Source: Clostridiales bacterium (GTDB taxonomy: Bacteria; Bacillota; Clostridia; Christensenellales; Aristaeellaceae). From it: a stretch of DNA of 43,524 bases. Under the pieces are notes generated by a model, which was not told the DNA's origin, did no database searches, and was given only the letters and a program-made list of their open reading frames with translations. How positions within the stretch are numbered: position 1 is the first letter of the stretch; every line of letters begins with the position of its first letter. The translations under genes were made by a program, and so were the position numbers. The stretch covers positions 1 to 43,524 of the forward strand of contig JAHZHX010000003.1 of NCBI GenBank assembly GCA_019420065.1, written 5' to 3'. This document shows positions 1 through 6,835 of this stretch, piece by piece.

Positions 1-307
1 CGTTTACCGCAACCGTTGCGGGCATTTTCTCCATGAACACGCCCCAAACGTCGCGGCCAACATACAGCGTTTCGGAGATTCCCCAATCGCCGCCAAACAG
101 CGTCCGCTGCAAAAAGATCCCATACTGCTCAATGATCGGTTTGTTATACCCCAGCAGCTCGCGACGCTGCAAAATAATGCTCATATCCTTGCCAAACTGC
201 TGAACCGGCCGGTCCGGCAGCAGCTTTACCAGCACAAAGCAGATCGAAATGATGATGAGGAAAACCATGAACATCAAAAATATACGCTTCAGTACATACT
301 TGACCAT
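1..307 (-). CDS. oppB: ABC transporter permease, OppB/DppB type (3' end cut by window edge)
   Basis: About 102 N-terminal residues are visible. The ATG at 305-307 is preceded by a GAAGGGG ribosome site. The protein opens with a short basic stretch (MVKYVLKRIF) and one long hydrophobic helix, then the soluble segment typical of OppB-type permeases (KLLPDRPVQQFGKD, followed by a GYNKPIIEQYG-like stretch). It would form half of the membrane channel of a peptide importer. It lies 233 bases downstream of the binding-protein gene on the same strand, separated by strong hairpins, so it is probably co-transcribed but at a lower level. The inner-membrane loop that docks to the ATPases lies outside the window. 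Family assignment is confident; the peptide substrate is not known. Confidence 0.85.
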   Translation of the reverse strand, partial: MVKYVLKRIFLMFMVFLIIISICFVLVKLLPDRPVQQFGKDMSIILQRRELLGYNKPIIEQYGIFLQRTLFGGDWGISETLYVGRDVWGVFMEKMPATVAVN

Positions 308-539
308 GCCTGCACCCCTTCCAATTTCTATTTTTTATGGCTGCATCTGCCCCAGGCCGCTTCCCTATGCTTTGCTTCCCTTCGGGTGCAGCCGTAAAAA
401 AGAGATCCTTTTATTTAGCACAAAAACCAGCTTTGGCGCAGAAGCATTTCTGTGCCAAAACCGGTGCATCGGGAGGCGCATGCTTCCGCATGCGCCTCCC
501 AGCCAGTTTCAGGTCTCGTCCTTGCGGGAGAAATGCCGA
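308..539 (-). promoter_or_regulatory. Intercistronic hairpin cluster between oppA and oppB
   Basis: Read on the minus strand, three structures follow the oppA stop. First is a perfect 13-bp hairpin with a four-base loop at 471-500 (GGGAGGCGCATGC and its complement). Second is a long imperfect hairpin around 427-463 followed by a T-rich tract. Third is a wide stem closed by GGCTGCA/TGCAGCC at about 332-396, with a T-run on one side and an A-run on the other. Such structures between a binding protein and its permease usually act as partial terminators or protect the upstream mRNA, giving excess binding protein. The hairpins are seen; the function is inferred. Confidence 0.55.
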
Positions 540-2942
540 TTACTTGTAATTCAGCACGCCGCCCTGATCAGCCACAAACTTGGCCCACTCAGCATCGGTG
601 TAGTTATAGGTGTAGTACTTGATGCCGCCGTAGCTCATCGGGTACACTTCTTCCTCGGTGGGGTAGTTGATCTGCATGCTGCGCAGATGCATACCGGCGT
701 CGCCGCCCAGCGGGATGAAGTTGTAGTTCTGCAGAACCACGTTCTCCATCTCGGCCAGCACCTGCATACGGTAACCAGCCAGGGTCGCATCCTCGCTGTA
801 GCCCAGCGCCAGGGTGGTCTTTTCGCCGTCCTTCACGGAAACGGTCATTTCCTCGCCCTGGATGATGCAGTACCAGTCATACATGGAAGCCACGTAGGTG
901 GTATCGCCCAGCGTGATTTCAGCATCCACTTTGGTGTAGTCCACACCAGCGTCATACTGATAAGCCTGGTCTACGAATACCTGCATCAAACCGTAGGGAT
1001 CGAAGGCGGAACCGGTCCAGCCCACCAGGAACAGCATATCCACCTGGTTGGTACGCAGCGCGTCGCCAAAGCCGTTGCCCAGCGTGTTGTCATAGGTGAA
1101 GGTCAGCTTGCCTTCCAGCTTGGTGCCCTGCACCAGCGCGGTGTAGTTGTTGACAATGAAGTCATAACCATTCTGATATGTGGAGGAGGTAGAGCCGGCG
1201 CCCACGGTGATCTGCACCACGTCGTCGTCATCCATCAGGCCCTGCTCAATGGCTTTGTCATAAGCCAGGTTGAAGTATTCCTTCGCCATGTCGGGGTTGT
1301 AGCCGGTAATGGCGTCAATCGCCTCGTCGTTATCGGCATACAGCTTGCCCTCGCCAACATCCTCGGCCAGACCCCAGAAGTTGACCAGCGTCTGCTTGGC
1401 ATGCTCATTATCGCGGTAGAAGACAGCGTTCTCGGGATCGGCAACGATCAGGTCGCCATACAGGCCGAAAGCAGTCTTCATGGTCGGGCTGGTCGCAGCG
1501 ATGAAAGCGGTACGATCCATGCCCAGGGACATGGCCATACGGAACTCCTTCAGGGTCAAGATGGTCTTGTTGATGTTGTCGCCAGCGATCTTCTGGTTGG
1601 CAGTCAGCGCTTCAAGGTTGGGGTTGAAAGTCATCGCCCAAACAGAGGTGCCCTCATCATAGTAGGCATACTCAGAGGTCACATACTCGTCAACGATATC
1701 CTTGTCCAGACCCTTGGAGCAGGTCTGGCCGGCCAGGAACATTTCCATGGCGGTAGCGGGCTCGGACACAAAGGTGTACTCGATCGCGTCGGTCTGATAG
1801 AGGCCTTCGTTATCAGCGTCATTCCAGCCGTACCAGTTGGGGTTCTTGACATAATAGATCTGTTTATCGGTCTGGAAGCTCTTCATCATGTAGGGACCGT
1901 AGGAAGCAGAGGTCTCAACAGAGGTGCCGTAGTTGTTGGTCCGGATGCCGTTGCTCTCGTTCATGCAGGCTTCATACAGATCAGCCTTGACCAGGGGCGT
2001 ATCCAGCTGATACAGCAGCTGGAAGCCGGACAGGGGCTTATCCAGGATATAAACCAGCTCATACTGAGAGGGAGCCAGCACGCCAATCTTGTCGGCGCTG
2101 ATTTCGGGATACACGCCGTTGGCGATCTTCAGCTCGTCCAGCGCCCATTCCTTCTTGGTGGCTTCATCCGCCCAGTTGGCATAGACAGCGCCTTCGCCGG
2201 TGGTGAAGAAGGTATACAGCTCGGCAAAGGTCAGGGGCGTTTCGACCCAGGAATCAGCGGCGTCGCCGGTCCAGGTCTTGTTTTCAAAGTCATAGGTGTC
2301 GCCGTAGGAATTGGCCCAGTTGATGTAGCCCTTCTCGGCGCCAACCTGCTCCAGCAGCTTGGCAACATCCTCATCAGTGGCGGTCAGGCCCAGCTCGGCC
2401 AGCTTTTCGCCCATGGTGGGGGTGATGGACATACCCTGCTTGACATACGCTTCGGCGTTGTGGATCACCACGCTGCCGGAGTACAGGCTGTCAGCACGGT
2501 AGTTCTGCATTTTAGGATCAAGCTGCTGCGCAGCGGAATACACATAGGTATTCGCATCGATGGGCGTACCATCGTTCCACTTCAGATCCTGACGCAGGGT
2601 GTACTTCCAGGCGCGGGCGGTCTCACCCTCCTTGATGCCCCACTCTTCGCCAACATAGTCGGCCGTCACGTCCTCGGGTTCGCCAACCGCCATGCGGGGC
2701 TCCAGACGATAGCCGTCCATGGCGTCATTGTAGTCAAACGCAAACAGGCTGGAAGTCATCCAGTTCAAGGCATAGTCGTTATCGGACGCAGTCTTGTACT
2801 GGAAGGGGTTCCAGTTGGTCGGGAAAGCGGAAGTGGCAGCCTTATAAGTGTAATTCACTTCAGGTTCTGCCGTGCCTTCGGCCAGCGCCGTGCAGCTCAG
2901 GAGCATGCAAGCCGCAAGCAAAAGGGCGAATACCTTTTTCAT
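540..2942 (-). CDS. ABC transporter substrate-binding protein, family 5 (peptide/OppA-like)
   Basis: This 800-residue extracytoplasmic solute-binding protein (SBP_bac_5 type) would capture oligopeptides for the permease gene that follows it. The N-terminus is a secretion signal (MKKVFALLLAACMLLSC). The LLSC at residues 14-17 resembles a lipobox, but an ALA-E signal-peptidase-I site follows directly, so lipid anchoring is uncertain. Inside are family-typical stretches such as RQDLKWNDGTPIDANTYVYS and KNPNWYGW. At 800 residues it is clearly longer than the usual 520-600 for OppA, with acidic Tyr/Asp-rich insertions. The ATG at 2940-2942 has a GGAGG site 10 bases upstream. It is first in its operon and is driven by the promoter at 3002-3031. 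Confidence 0.88.
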   Translation of the reverse strand: MKKVFALLLAACMLLSCTALAEGTAEPEVNYTYKAATSAFPTNWNPFQYKTASDNDYALNWMTSSLFAFDYNDAMDGYRLEPRMAVGEPEDVTADYVGEEWGIKEGETARAWKYTLRQDLKWNDGTPIDANTYVYSAAQQLDPKMQNYRADSLYSGSVVIHNAEAYVKQGMSITPTMGEKLAELGLTATDEDVAKLLEQVGAEKGYINWANSYGDTYDFENKTWTGDAADSWVETPLTFAELYTFFTTGEGAVYANWADEATKKEWALDELKIANGVYPEISADKIGVLAPSQYELVYILDKPLSGFQLLYQLDTPLVKADLYEACMNESNGIRTNNYGTSVETSASYGPYMMKSFQTDKQIYYVKNPNWYGWNDADNEGLYQTDAIEYTFVSEPATAMEMFLAGQTCSKGLDKDIVDEYVTSEYAYYDEGTSVWAMTFNPNLEALTANQKIAGDNINKTILTLKEFRMAMSLGMDRTAFIAATSPTMKTAFGLYGDLIVADPENAVFYRDNEHAKQTLVNFWGLAEDVGEGKLYADNDEAIDAITGYNPDMAKEYFNLAYDKAIEQGLMDDDDVVQITVGAGSTSSTYQNGYDFIVNNYTALVQGTKLEGKLTFTYDNTLGNGFGDALRTNQVDMLFLVGWTGSAFDPYGLMQVFVDQAYQYDAGVDYTKVDAEITLGDTTYVASMYDWYCIIQGEEMTVSVKDGEKTTLALGYSEDATLAGYRMQVLAEMENVVLQNYNFIPLGGDAGMHLRSMQINYPTEEEVYPMSYGGIKYYTYNYTDAEWAKFVADQGGVLNYK

Positions 2943-2967
2943 AGCAGATATTCCTCCATACTATAAA

Positions 2968-3054
2968 TTTGCGATAAATAAACATTTACCGCCTAATAAA
3001 TATTATACAATAAATTGATTTTTTGTGTCAATAGCATCAAATAGTTATCGCAAA
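2968..3054. promoter_or_regulatory. Candidate operator pair flanking the opp promoter
   Basis: TTTGCGATAA at 2968-2977 and its exact reverse complement TTATCGCAAA at 3045-3054 bracket the promoter. Similarity extends to 12 of 13 bases (TTTGCGATAAMTA). One site lies in the leader and the other about 14 bases upstream of the -35 box. This placement suits a dimeric regulator or looping. No regulator gene is adjacent in the window, so the cognate protein is unknown. Confidence 0.45.
3002..3031 (-). promoter_or_regulatory. SigA-type promoter of the opp operon
   Basis: On the minus strand TTGACA (3026-3031) and TATAAT (3002-3007) are separated by 18 bases, a full consensus pair. It lies about 60 bases upstream of the binding-protein start. 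Inverted half-sites TTTGCGATAA flank it at 2968-2977 and 3045-3054. Confidence 0.8.
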
Positions 3055-3145
3055 CTAATGCGGTATTTTTATTGTATTTTATTTGTATTTATTCTTATGA
3101 CCGCAGCGTATATTTTTTCAGGTGGAAAAACAAAGAAAAACCTGC

Positions 3146-3151
3146 TATAAT
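3146..3151 (+). promoter_or_regulatory. -10 element of the phosphoglycerol transferase gene
   Basis: TATAAT at 3146-3151 follows a weak -35 (TGGAAA, 3123-3128; 4 of 6) by 17 bases. It places transcription start near 3158, downstream of the ATG at 3072, and so supports the TTG start at 3198. Confidence 0.5.
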
Positions 3152-3197
3152 AGAAGCAGAGAGGTTACTTTTACATCAACGAACCGAGGTGTCCTGT

Positions 3198-4646
3198 TTG
3201 AACGCGCAATCCTCTCCGCTCCGCAGAAAGCATCCCGTTGCCGGCATTTTCTTTTTGTTTTTAACCTCCGTCATGCTTTGCGCCGCGCTGTGGTACATAT
3301 CGGTGTTTGGCAATGTCAGCTGCGAAGCCATCCTGTTTACGCTCTCCATCGGCATGGAAGGCGTGCAGAGCGGCATGATCACCGGCTATCTGCTGCGCTC
3401 GCTCCTGCCCGCCCTGGCCCTTGGCGGCGCGCTGAGCGCCCTCATTTATCTGCCCCGCCGCCTGCCGCGCAGGCTCAAAAAAGGATTGGCGGCGCTTTGC
3501 AGCCTGGTCATGGCCGTTTGGGCTGTTTTTCTGGTTGAGCTGCCGCAATACGTGGCCGGTCTGTTTCAGCACACCACATTATATGAGGAAGAATATGCCG
3601 ACCCGGCGCAGATATCCGTCGTCTTTCCCGAACAAAAGCGCAATTTGATTTATATTTATCTTGAATCCATGGAAACCACCTTTATGGCTGCCGGCGAAGG
3701 CGGCGCTGAACCTGTCAGCCGCATTCCCGAATTATATGCTCTGGCGCAAAACAACGTCAATTTTTCACAGACCGAGGGCGTTGGCGGCGGTCGGGCGCTG
3801 CGCGGCGCAACCTGGACCATGGGCGCAATGATCTCGCACACGGCAGGGCTGCCCATGCGGCTGAAAATCGGCAACGCCTGGCAAACGCGTATGCCCGGCG
3901 CGGTCGCATTGGGTGATATTCTGCACGAAAACGGCTACTATCAGGCGCTGATGGTCGGTTCCGACGCGCGCTATGGCGGCCGCGCGCAGTATTATACCCA
4001 GCATCAGACCGACCGCGTTTACGACCTGTATTCCGCCCGGGAAGACGGCATTGTTCCGCAGGATTACTGGGTCTGGTGGGGCATGGAGGACGAGCGGCTG
4101 TTCGCTTATGCCAAAGACGTGCTGACAACGCTTGCCGCGCGGGAGCAACCCTTCGCCTTTACGCTGCTGACAGCCGATACGCACCATGTCGGAGGCTACG
4201 TCTGCGGCTTGTGCGGCAACGATTTTAGCGAACAGTATGACAATGTGCTTGCCTGCTCCAGCCGCCAGGTTGCCGCTTTTGTCCAGTGGCTCCAGCAGCA
4301 GAGCTTCTATGAGAACACTGTCATCGTCATCACCGGCGACCACCCAACCATGGACAACGGCTACATCACCCGCAATATTGACCAGCGCTATGTGCGGCGG
4401 GTATATAACTGCTTTATCAATGCCGCCGCGCCTGCGGAAAACACCAAGAACCGGCAGTTTTCCACCATGGATATGTTCCCCACCACTTTGGCAGCCATGG
4501 GCTGCGCCATTGAGGGCGAACGCCTGGGCCTGGGCACAAATCTGTTTTCCGGGGAAAAAACGCTGCTGGAGCGCTTCAGCGAAAAGGATATAAACGCGCG
4601 TATCCTGAAGCATTCCGACTGGTACGAGGATTTTCTGCAACAATAA
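3198..4646 (+). CDS. Membrane phosphoglycerol transferase, LTA synthase/OpgB-like sulfatase fold
   Basis: This 482-residue membrane-bound alkaline-phosphatase/sulfatase superfamily enzyme would transfer glycerol-phosphate to an envelope glycan or lipid anchor. Three hydrophobic segments (about residues 14-36, 43-84 and 98-122) precede an extracytoplasmic catalytic domain. YIYLESMETTF (153-162) carries the metal-binding Glu156. GATWTMG (203-209) places a Thr nucleophile as in OpgB and LtaS, not the Cys/Ser of true sulfatases. ITGDHPTMD near the C-terminus supplies Asp/His metal ligands. The start is taken as TTG at 3198, 6 bases after GAGGTG, because the only in-frame ATG upstream (3072) precedes the likely promoter. 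LTA synthase itself has five membrane helices; this protein is shorter, and the GATWTMG region looks closer to OpgB. Confidence 0.85.
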   Translation: MNAQSSPLRRKHPVAGIFFLFLTSVMLCAALWYISVFGNVSCEAILFTLSIGMEGVQSGMITGYLLRSLLPALALGGALSALIYLPRRLPRRLKKGLAALCSLVMAVWAVFLVELPQYVAGLFQHTTLYEEEYADPAQISVVFPEQKRNLIYIYLESMETTFMAAGEGGAEPVSRIPELYALAQNNVNFSQTEGVGGGRALRGATWTMGAMISHTAGLPMRLKIGNAWQTRMPGAVALGDILHENGYYQALMVGSDARYGGRAQYYTQHQTDRVYDLYSAREDGIVPQDYWVWWGMEDERLFAYAKDVLTTLAAREQPFAFTLLTADTHHVGGYVCGLCGNDFSEQYDNVLACSSRQVAAFVQWLQQQSFYENTVIVITGDHPTMDNGYITRNIDQRYVRRVYNCFINAAAPAENTKNRQFSTMDMFPTTLAAMGCAIEGERLGLGTNLFSGEKTLLERFSEKDINARILKHSDWYEDFLQQ

Positions 4647-4658
4647 AATAGCAACGCG

Positions 4659-4691
4659 ACCGGCCCTGACTTTCGCAAGTCAGGGCCGGTT
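4659..4691. repeat. Terminator hairpin, copy 1 (left flanking direct repeat of element 1)
   Basis: A perfect 14-bp stem (ACCGGCCCTGACTT and its complement) with loop TCGC lies 12 bases after the stop of the upstream gene. The same sequence recurs at 4892-4924. The identity runs 34 bases including the trailing TTC. Confidence 0.9.
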
Positions 4692-4890
4692 CAGTCTGTT
4701 GACAAAGTCAACAGACTGGCAGAGGTTGAGAAAGTCTGCAAGGCAAGGAAACGAGCTTGCAGATAAGGGAGCTTACACAGACGTAAGTGACCGCCATCTG
4801 CAAGTGAAGTTGACGCAGCAAGCAAAAATTCCTTCACTTTTCTCTTTCTTCGAAGAAATTTTTGCGTTTACGGGCTTTATCAATACGCTG
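4692..4890. mobile_element. MITE-like hairpin-rich element 1 (199 bp, non-coding)
   Basis: The ends are imperfect inverted repeats: CAGTCTGTTGACAAAG on the left and, reading inwards from the right, CAGCGTATTGATAAAG (12 of 16 match). The left end is itself one arm of a perfect 12-bp hairpin (4692-4718). Further stems lie at 4735-4763 (8 bp), 4772-4787 (5 bp) and 4822-4865 (13 of 14 bp), with an alternative pairing of 4802-4809 with 4832-4839. No credible ORF is present. Identical copies of a terminator hairpin flank it. It shares end sequences with the element at 25700-25933 but not its interior. It is probably mobilised by a transposase encoded elsewhere; that part is inference. Confidence 0.7.
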
Positions 4891-4891
4891 A

Positions 4892-4924
4892 ACCGGCCCT
4901 GACTTTCGCAAGTCAGGGCCGGTT
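4892..4924. terminator. Terminator hairpin, copy 2 (right flanking direct repeat of element 1)
   Basis: Same hairpin as 4659-4691; here the stem extends to 15 bp (4891-4924). It sits 11 bases beyond the stop of the minus-strand gene at 4936, between two convergent genes, so it can serve either strand. There is no strong T-run. Confidence 0.65.
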
Positions 4925-4935
4925 CTCGCAGGACT

Positions 4936-5544
4936 CTAAGAATGTTCGGTTAGTATTCTTGCTAAAGAACAGCTTGTCCGTTTCGCACGGAATACCGCCC
5001 GCATCAGCCCCTCGCAGCACTGTTCATTGACCGATCCAATATGATAGCATTGCCCATTAACCAAAATGCTCTGCCTGGAGCCTTCCTCTTTTGCTAATAA
5101 TAGGATTACTGGTTCTTCATCAGGTTGGATCTCCCATATTTTTTCATTTTCACTTAGGCCGCATAGCTTTTGCAGCTGGTTTGTGATATTCAGTATTGCA
5201 TCGCTGTGAACAGAGGGCGTGATCGCCTCTTCTTTCAAATCAACAGCGCAAGTCTTTAACGTATCGTTCAGGGTATCATAAGATACGCCAACCTTACGGT
5301 AAACATTCCCCATAAAATCGGTTAAAAATTCGTTCCCTGCAATCTTGCAGATCATGCTTTCATATTCGTCAAGGTCATCAAGTGTATACTCATCCAAGTT
5401 AAGATCAAAACGTAACACGATGTTCCTATAATACGGCAGCAAAACATACTCTTCAAATTGCACGATGCCGTTCGTTGCCAATGAGATATCATCTGCAATT
5501 TTGTTGATTTGACATAGTAGTTCTGTCGTAATCAAATGACTCAT
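4936..5544 (-). CDS. Hypothetical protein, AT-rich orphan
   Basis: A 202-residue soluble, acidic protein (MSHLITTELLCQINKIAD...) that I do not recognise. No signal peptide, membrane segment or catalytic motif is obvious; it is rich in Leu, Asp, Asn and Glu with Cys scattered along it. The start is placed at the second in-frame ATG (5542-5544) because AAAGGA lies 9 bases before it but directly abuts the first ATG (5553). Base composition is distinctly more AT-rich than in the flanking genes, and the gene lies next to element 1, which together suggest recent acquisition. A weak promoter (TTGCTT-N17-TAGCAT) may lie at about 5575-5605. Confidence 0.6.
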   Translation of the reverse strand: MSHLITTELLCQINKIADDISLATNGIVQFEEYVLLPYYRNIVLRFDLNLDEYTLDDLDEYESMICKIAGNEFLTDFMGNVYRKVGVSYDTLNDTLKTCAVDLKEEAITPSVHSDAILNITNQLQKLCGLSENEKIWEIQPDEEPVILLLAKEEGSRQSILVNGQCYHIGSVNEQCCEGLMRAVFRAKRTSCSLARILTEHS

Positions 5545-5718
5545 TCTGCACATTCCTTTATCATAATCTACACATTCATGCTAACACTTTTCATATCTTA
5601 AAGCAAGAAGGTGTAATCCGGCGCATACGCAGCTTGCTTTGCTCTCATTCCCGGTTCCGTGCACCAACGCCTTTCGCGCTCCTGCTTCTTTCTCTGCTTT
5701 GATTGCTATTTTACGAAT

Positions 5719-5737
5719 CCCCGCCATTGTGCCGGGG
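5719..5737 (-). terminator. Terminator of the choloylglycine hydrolase gene
   Basis: On the minus strand CCCCG and CGGGG pair around a 9-base loop just after the stop codon at 5745, with an AT-rich tail (TTCGTAAAATAG). Confidence 0.5.
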
Positions 5738-5744
5738 AGCATTT

Positions 5745-6719
5745 TTAGTTCTGCTGACGGATCTGCTGCCCTTTTATCAGCGCATAGCAGACAATAGCAT
5801 CGCCTTCCAGATCCTCACGGTGCATATCCACCGCCGTGATCTGGCTATTCTCATAGGTTGTGTAATAATACACACCGCGATCGGTATTGCAGCAGGAGGA
5901 ATACAGCGTATATTCATATTCTTCCCCCCGCACGCAGACGCAGCCCCGCTGCTGCGCAACCGATCCTAAAATATGAAAAAACTGGCTAACGCTTTCGCTC
6001 TCCCCTTCGCCTGAACGGGAATGATGCAGCGTGAACGCCGCCTTGACAAAGCGCGACGCCGAGGACAGGTCCCCCGGCAGCCCCATACCGCCCTGCCCCA
6101 GACTGTACGGCTTAAGGGGCAGTACCGCGGCGAAGCGATTCACCGGCGGATCGCTCGTCAGATTCATATAATCGTTCAGGTGATACAAATGATACGGAAA
6201 GGGCGGATTGTTGGTCAGCACGCCCACGGGATTGTCGTAAATACGCAGCCCATCCCCCATCGGCTCGACCGTAATGGCCCCTGTACGGTCGCTGACAATC
6301 CAATGCAGCGGCGAGAGGGGAAGCGCCGCGCTGAAGGCCTGATCCAGCAGATTGATACGCTTCAAACGCTCGCGCGCTTCTTTCAGCGTGGCGCACTGTC
6401 CCAGAAGCCAGGGAATCAATTCAAAGGGCGTTACATTGTCCATGTCCGCCTTTTCCGCCTGGTAAACCGCCTCGCCGGGGAAATTCAGCCCGGCCACGCT
6501 CAGTCCCTTTTCATTTGTCGCTTCATAATATAACGGATAGCCCTCCACTGCCGCAGCCATGCCGATCATCGCATAGTGATGGGACAGCTTCCCCATTTTG
6601 CGGAACGCAAAAGAATAATTGCGCGGCGTGATTACCACCCGCTCCTGATAGGAACGCTCCAGATCAAGATTGCGGCCAAAATAATGATCGCGCGTTTTGT
6701 ACGCTATGGCCGTACACAT
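5745..6719 (-). CDS. Choloylglycine hydrolase family, probable bile salt hydrolase
   Basis: A 324-residue Ntn-hydrolase that cleaves the amide of conjugated bile salts, or possibly penicillin V. The start is the ATG at 6717-6719 because Cys2 must be exposed as the nucleophile (MCTAIAY) and AAGGAGG lies just upstream. Catalytic residues are in place: Cys2, Arg16, Asp19 (GRNLD), Asn79 (AGLNF), Asn170/171 (VLTNNP) and Arg223 (SASRFVKAAF). An Asn at the position of Asn79 is the bile-salt-hydrolase state; penicillin V acylases usually have Tyr there. There is no signal peptide, so it should be cytoplasmic. It is a single-gene unit with a TATAAT at 6753-6758 but no clear -35 box. Confidence 0.85.
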   Translation of the reverse strand: MCTAIAYKTRDHYFGRNLDLERSYQERVVITPRNYSFAFRKMGKLSHHYAMIGMAAAVEGYPLYYEATNEKGLSVAGLNFPGEAVYQAEKADMDNVTPFELIPWLLGQCATLKEARERLKRINLLDQAFSAALPLSPLHWIVSDRTGAITVEPMGDGLRIYDNPVGVLTNNPPFPYHLYHLNDYMNLTSDPPVNRFAAVLPLKPYSLGQGGMGLPGDLSSASRFVKAAFTLHHSRSGEGESESVSQFFHILGSVAQQRGCVCVRGEEYEYTLYSSCCNTDRGVYYYTTYENSQITAVDMHREDLEGDAIVCYALIKGQQIRQQN

Positions 6720-6790
6720 CGTCCCCCCGCCTCCTTGCTGTATTTTTATCCTATTATATCTCGCAATTATCAACTCTATATAAAATAGAA

Positions 6791-6815
6791 AAAGCTGACG
6801 CGACTTTCGTCGCGC
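6791..6815 (-). terminator. Terminator of the alpha-galactoside transport operon
   Basis: GCTGGCGCGAC, loop GAAA, GTCGCGTCAGC on the minus strand, with one mismatch in an 11-bp stem, followed by a T-rich tail (TTTTTCTATTTTATA). It lies 20 bases after the stop of the binding-protein gene. Confidence 0.8.
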
Positions 6816-6835
6816 CAGCCCTATGTTTGCTTGGA

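Noticed and set aside
249..2966. Long plus-strand open frame (905 codons) opposite the peptide-binding protein gene
   Set aside because: Its translation is low-complexity His/Gly/Val/Leu/Gln-rich, with no ribosome site, and it mirrors a well-supported binding protein on the minus strand.
3072..3197. ATG start at 3072 for the phosphoglycerol transferase
   Set aside because: It precedes the likely -10 box (3146-3151) and encodes an unlikely N-terminus; the TTG at 3198 has GAGGTG at proper spacing.
3198..4646. The sulfatase-fold protein as a substrate of the radical SAM maturase
   Set aside because: Its nucleophile region is GATWTMG with Thr, lacking the C/S-x-P/A-x-R motif needed for formylglycine conversion.
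4699..4902. Short open frame (67 codons) inside element 1
   Set aside because: It runs through hairpin arms, has no ribosome site and encodes nothing recognisable; element 1 looks non-coding.
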